Source of the DNA: Amyelois transitella
Taxonomy: Eukaryota > Arthropoda > Insecta > Lepidoptera > Pyralidae
Direction of reading: 5' to 3'
NCBI RefSeq assembly: GCF_032362555.1
Contig: NC_083514.1
Coordinates: forward strand, 6,991,001 to 7,055,000
Length of the DNA stretch: 64,000 bases
Shown here: positions 60,240-64,000 of the stretch, piece by piece
Position numbering within the stretch: the first letter of the stretch is position 1
Layout of the letters: every line of letters begins with the position of its first letter
Notes under the pieces: model-generated
What the model was told of the DNA's origin: nothing
What the model saw: the letters and a program-made list of their open reading frames with translations, nothing else
Database searches by the model: none
Translations under genes and position numbers: made by a program

Positions 60240-61230
60240 TGTTCGTTACGGTAGCAAAACGACACTTTTTGTCAACTGCAAACAATCAAAATTTTATTAT
60301 CAGCAGTCGTGTGGCTAACGTTTACACAAACAACCTAATACTAAATGATATTTGGCTTAATTTTCTTAATTTTAAAGTCTACTTTTCCTCGGTATCGAAA
60401 CGACATTCATTTGCGATTGTAGGCACGCTTGTCGTCGCGAATGTCGTCATTTCGCCTTGTTTACATGGCTACTTATAGCATTTCGAGTTTACCTCTGGAA
60501 ACTGTACAGATAAATGTATGTAAGTTTAACTTATTGTTTATTTACTCACAATTTACTCTCGCTTTGCGTGTTCTTGGTCTTTGGTGACAACTTTTATGCT
60601 TCGAGCCCGGGGTGCGTTTTCTGGTAATTCTATTCATCAATTAGTTCTACAATAGAGGAATTCGTAAACTATCTTTATCCTGACCTATCACTAAATCTCA
60701 TAAAGCTATATAACCAAATATGCCCTCCGAACCTTGTAACTGCTGGCTCTGTCAACTTATCTCACTACATATCTCATATTTATCAAAGCGTTTTTCCGAT
60801 AAGCTTCTCAGTTGTTGGTTTCTCAGGGCCCACTAAATGCATAAAAGTGATATTTTAAATGCCGTGAAAAGCTTTGTTTTCGGTGCTTGACTATGAAGTC
60901 AAAACAAAATTTGCGAATAGAACACAATAAAAGTTAGTATTTCATTAAGTACACAGGAACTCATTTATAATTTTCCGATAGGTACTTAAATAAATCACTC
61001 AATGTTATGCGAATTATGCGCAAATCTTGTTTGTACCCATTTCTTCGGTGCTTCAGTACGTGTACGGTTATCAGCTTATCAGGCTCGGTGCAAACACCTG
61101 CCGGCCCACCTGTCTACATCCACTATCTGAGAAACTAGATCGATTAGTCGAGATTAACGATAAAAAATTATATAGCACAGTTCCGCATGTACTTACGCCT
61201 TAGATTTTTCAAAGCATCTTTAAACGAATA
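60240..61230. other. Gene-free stretch
   Basis: 60391-60456 folds into a bulged hairpin; it is not microRNA-like enough to call. ORF 60239-60478 has random composition. Confidence 0.4.
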
Positions 61231-61244
61231 CACATACATAATAA

Positions 61245-61437
61245 ATATAATAACGTCTTTATCCCTTACTGGGTAGACGTAGCCAGTCTTGGAAATACTG
61301 AAAGGCTACCTACGATCGGTAGTATGGCTTTATGATGAAATTGAGATACAAATAGTGACGGATTGGTTGCCCTTCGCGTAAAAGAAGAATCCTAAGTTAA
61401 GCCTTTCCCTTGAAAGACTTTTACAATCTGCACTGGA
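61245..61437 (-). repeat. Repeat family A, inverted copy
   Basis: 'aataacgtctttatccctta', 'gggtagacgtagcc', 'ctgaaaggctacctacg', 'ttgagatacaaatagtgac' and 'aaaagaagaatcctaag' identify it. The 5' terminal block is lost. Confidence 0.75.
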
Positions 61438-61439
61438 AG

Positions 61440-62275
61440 AAATGCAGCTGGCATTCGCTGTTTGTTTTGCTACAATACCAGCTTGAAAGAATAGGTTAAC
61501 ATAAACGGATAATATGAAACGTTGTGAAGTTTTTGATACAGGTTGTTGTTAGTTGCATCGTTAAAAGTAATGTGTGATTTATAAATGTCGAGTACTTGTG
61601 TTTACTAATACTATCTTTTTCTCAAAAAAAATTTTAAGATACAAATCATGTCCCATGAGGAGAGATGAATATAAGAGCGGTATGGCGTGTGCATAAATAT
61701 AGTTTAACATATTTAACTAAACAAAAATTAACTATTCAGATATCAGAATAAAAGTGATGTGTTCTAGTTATATCATAAAAAATGGGAAAATGAAACTGAT
61801 GTCCAAATAATAAACGCAAATATGTTAGCTCCAGGCGTGGTGCTTATAGAGTCTGTATTTTCATGAAATCAAATAAAATTTATTGGTGTTACCAAAATTG
61901 TAAAAAGTTCGGTGCACATGTACTATAAAAATTGTTAGTTCATAATAAACGTGCAAGAAATAATAACGTTATCGTTGTGGATGCCGATACGTTATCGCGT
62001 TACGGTAAAACCGTAATCTATTTACTAACGACTTACATACATACTCGTACATACGTATACTTTAATTTAGAGCGTCAGTGGTCGGTAAGTTCATTTATTT
62101 ATTTGCTCATTAATCCAAATTCGGTTTAAACTATAAAACTAAAAACGTCCTTAATTTGAATATGAAGTTATAAAGGTCATCATAAATCTTTTTGAACTTT
62201 ATAACGATTCTGTTAACGAAGATTCTGTTAACCTACGTAAACATGTTTAAATTTAATGTTATATATATGTTATAC
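61440..62275. other. Gene-free AT-rich stretch
   Basis: Nothing recognised beyond short AT-driven ORFs. Confidence 0.4.
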
Positions 62276-62359
62276 ATATAGAAATATTCTTATTTGTACT
62301 TGCGTTCTCGAAAACGCTCTAATGATTTCGATGAAATTTGAAATATGTATATAAATAAA

Positions 62360-62473
62360 ATTTGGAATTCCCTCCCCGATACGTATAACTTGGGGGTTTC
62401 AAGGCAAAAATTAAAAGTCACAACTTTAGTTTGCGTGCACCACCTTAGGCCTCATCACCACCAGGCAGATTGA
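62360..62473 (+). pseudogene. C-terminal remnant of another non-LTR retrotransposon
   Basis: The frame reads IWNSLPDTYNLGVSRQKLK and ends LRPHHHQAD before TGA at 62471-62473. The WNSLP motif followed by a short basic tail is typical of the C-termini of Jockey/CR1-type LINE reverse transcriptases. The flanking block 'accttaggcctcatcaccac' is repetitive in Lepidoptera in my experience. Too short and isolated to be functional. Confidence 0.55.
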
Positions 62474-62548
62474 GGTCAAGCGCAGTCAAATCGGTCACCC
62501 AGGTGCTATATTTAATATCGCGTAATTAAAAATGATGTAAAATTAAAT

Positions 62549-62742
62549 AAAATACCAATAGGAAAAAAAATAGAACGGGGTTGGAGTTCTCCAACTCTAT
62601 CCCATTGATATTGTAAAAGGCGACTAAGGGATTAAAAACTTGGGATTCTTCTTGGGATGCAACCTGTCATTGTTTGAATCGCAATTCTTTCATTAAGCTG
62701 AACGTGGCTACACCGCGAGGAATATAGACGTGATTATATGTA
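62549..62742 (+). repeat. Repeat family A, plus-orientation copy
   Basis: 'ataccaataggaaaaaaaat', 'attgtaaaaggcgactaagg', 'aacttgggattcttctt', 'gctgaacgtggctac' and 'gaatatagacgtgattat' in consensus order, with a short deletion before the end block. Confidence 0.8.
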
Positions 62743-62749
62743 CGATGTT

Positions 62750-63175
62750 ACGAGTAGTACTGTATGTAAAAATATAATTATTTTTATCTTTTATTAAAAA
62801 AAGCCAAAGAAGTATCTAAATTCAAAAATTGGCTTATGTATTATAAAAATAATACAAAAGCAATGACAAAAAGGTATCATTGATGGATTATGTTGACACT
62901 ATTATGGCCAAATGACCCTGTTTGCCAACCGCGAAAGGAGATTTCTGCCCACATGTTTTGACCAATGTGTGCATAACGGTGTTTGTGCTTAGGTCATTTC
63001 ATTTTACTGTCATCTTTGAAGATAGTAGTAAAATATTTATATTCATTACGAGAATATTCTTTGCTCTGAATATACCTAACCATTTTAATTTGTATTTGGA
63101 ATGTAAGATGAATTCTCAGAGACATTGACTTTATGTCGTCTTGGAGTCAACTCAAATTTCAGGAAATGTCTGCAT
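62750..63175. other. Short gene-free stretch before tRNA-Arg
   Basis: AT-rich; the 68-codon ORF at 62922-63128 has no features. No distinct upstream element for the tRNA is visible beyond AT-rich sequence. Confidence 0.4.
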
Positions 63176-63248
63176 GGCCCTGTGGCGCAACGGATAACGC
63201 GTCTGACTACGGATCAGAAGATTCCAGGTTCGAATCCTGGCAGGGTCG
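63176..63248 (+). tRNA. tRNA-Arg (anticodon ACG), second copy
   Basis: 73 nt, identical base for base to the minus-strand gene at 49795-49867, with the same stems, the CTACGGA anticodon loop and G discriminator. T5 follows about 18 nt after the 3' end. The flanks of the two copies are unrelated, so this is either an old duplication kept identical by selection or gene conversion, or a retro-insertion. Confidence 0.97.
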
Positions 63249-63249
63249 A

Positions 63250-64000
63250 TAGCTTAGTTTCATTTTTGCAGAAAATGCACCTTTTGCTGCTTGTCATCAT
63301 TGTTTAACTTTAATAATTAGCCGTATTTTTCAAGTCAAGACTATGACAGTATTGAGTTAATATTTGTCGAACAAATGTTCACAAAACTAAGGCTCTACCA
63401 TTATACACCTTACAGTACTGTTTACAAGGTTAACAATTATTGCTGCTTTCTGGTTTCTCTTTATCACCAGTGATTATAAGAATTTCTATTTTATTTCACA
63501 GTGTTAGAGTCCATTATGTATAAAACAATAAGTTGTTGAGTGTAGTTCACGCAGCTGACCAAATATTGTAGTCGCGATAATTGGCCGTGATGCAATCGTG
63601 TGATCTTGGAAATGAGAGATTTTTGCCTTTAATTTGTAAAAAATATAGGTACTATGTATTTACTATTTTTATTTGCAGTCGTGATAACATAATAACGAAA
63701 ATTAAGTAATTAACTAAGGTAAACGCTTATAAAATTGTAATATAATAATATGATTATTGTTTTTGTAAGGCAATGAGATAACAAACTATAACACTATTTT
63801 TGAATCTCGATTGTTTACATCCATCCAGCTATACGTTAGCATTCCAATTCCATTCCAGTCTTGGGACTATTGGCTCTGTTTTCCCCGTAGGGAATGTAAA
63901 AAATATTCCTATGTAAGTAAAAAAGCGTAGCCAAAAAATATCCACAGTAATAATAGAGAGAAAAAGTTTGAATTTTGTATGTTGATAAATTGTATTTTTG
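63250..64000. other. Right edge, gene-free
   Basis: AT-rich; contains only the family A fragment at 63850-63905 ('ccagtcttgggactattgg', 'ctgttttccccgtagggaa'). Confidence 0.45.

Noticed and set aside
60391..60456. Hairpin that might be a microRNA precursor
   Set aside because: Pairing is broken by 3-nt and 4-nt bulges, leaving 17 pairs; it does not match any microRNA I recall.
1..64000. CRISPR arrays, operons, toxin-antitoxin or phage-type systems
   Set aside because: None seen; the window is eukaryotic nuclear DNA with introns, and its repeats are dispersed rather than regularly spaced.

Overview
This is an AT-rich, intron-bearing animal nuclear sequence. It is almost certainly from a moth or butterfly: it carries several interspersed repeats typical of Lepidoptera (a dispersed family ending in a 'ggatatagacgtga' block, elements with a 'gcccgcgacttcgtccgcg' terminus next to CTAG, and RTE-like LINE debris), short GT-AG introns and cytosolic tRNA genes of metazoan type. 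No operons, CRISPR arrays or phage-like genes are present, and I see no convincing new biochemical system. The unusual content is structural: foldback DNA, a duplicated GC-rich intron insert, and isolated promoter-like islands.

Layout. Positions 1-1175 hold the 3' end of an RTE-like non-LTR retrotransposon (+). It sits in an intron of a gene transcribed from the minus strand whose first two coding exons (5001-5067 and 1219-1618) are in the window; the rest lies beyond the left edge. Next on the same strand, 7406-15557 (plus a 5' UTR exon near 15833-15930) is a complete gene for splicing factor 3B subunit 3 (SF3B3/SAP130). I assembled it from 16 coding exons whose phases all agree, giving 1218 residues. 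Two introns carry a 193-bp GC-rich segment that is 191/193 identical between copies.

From about 16 kb to 64 kb I find no protein-coding gene I can support. This long AT-rich region holds two identical tRNA-Arg(ACG) genes in opposite orientation (49795-49867 and 63176-63248), one tRNA-Ser(AGA) gene (56057-56138), many degraded SINE-, LINE- and Helitron-like copies, and a set of near-perfect short-loop inverted repeats in otherwise unique sequence (19338-19442, 27984-28029, 37873-37943, 49914-49972). It also holds short GC-rich islands. One near 31.98-32.17 kb combines an RFX X-box, an inverted CCAAT box and CAAAATGGCGG over a short ORF, and looks like the promoter and first exon of an unidentified gene. 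The region could be intergenic or a long intron; the sequence alone does not decide this.

How the genes relate: SF3B3 is a core U2 snRNP protein and the tRNAs serve translation. I see no functional link among them beyond proximity. The left-hand gene and SF3B3 lie head-to-tail on the minus strand, about 2.2 kb apart.
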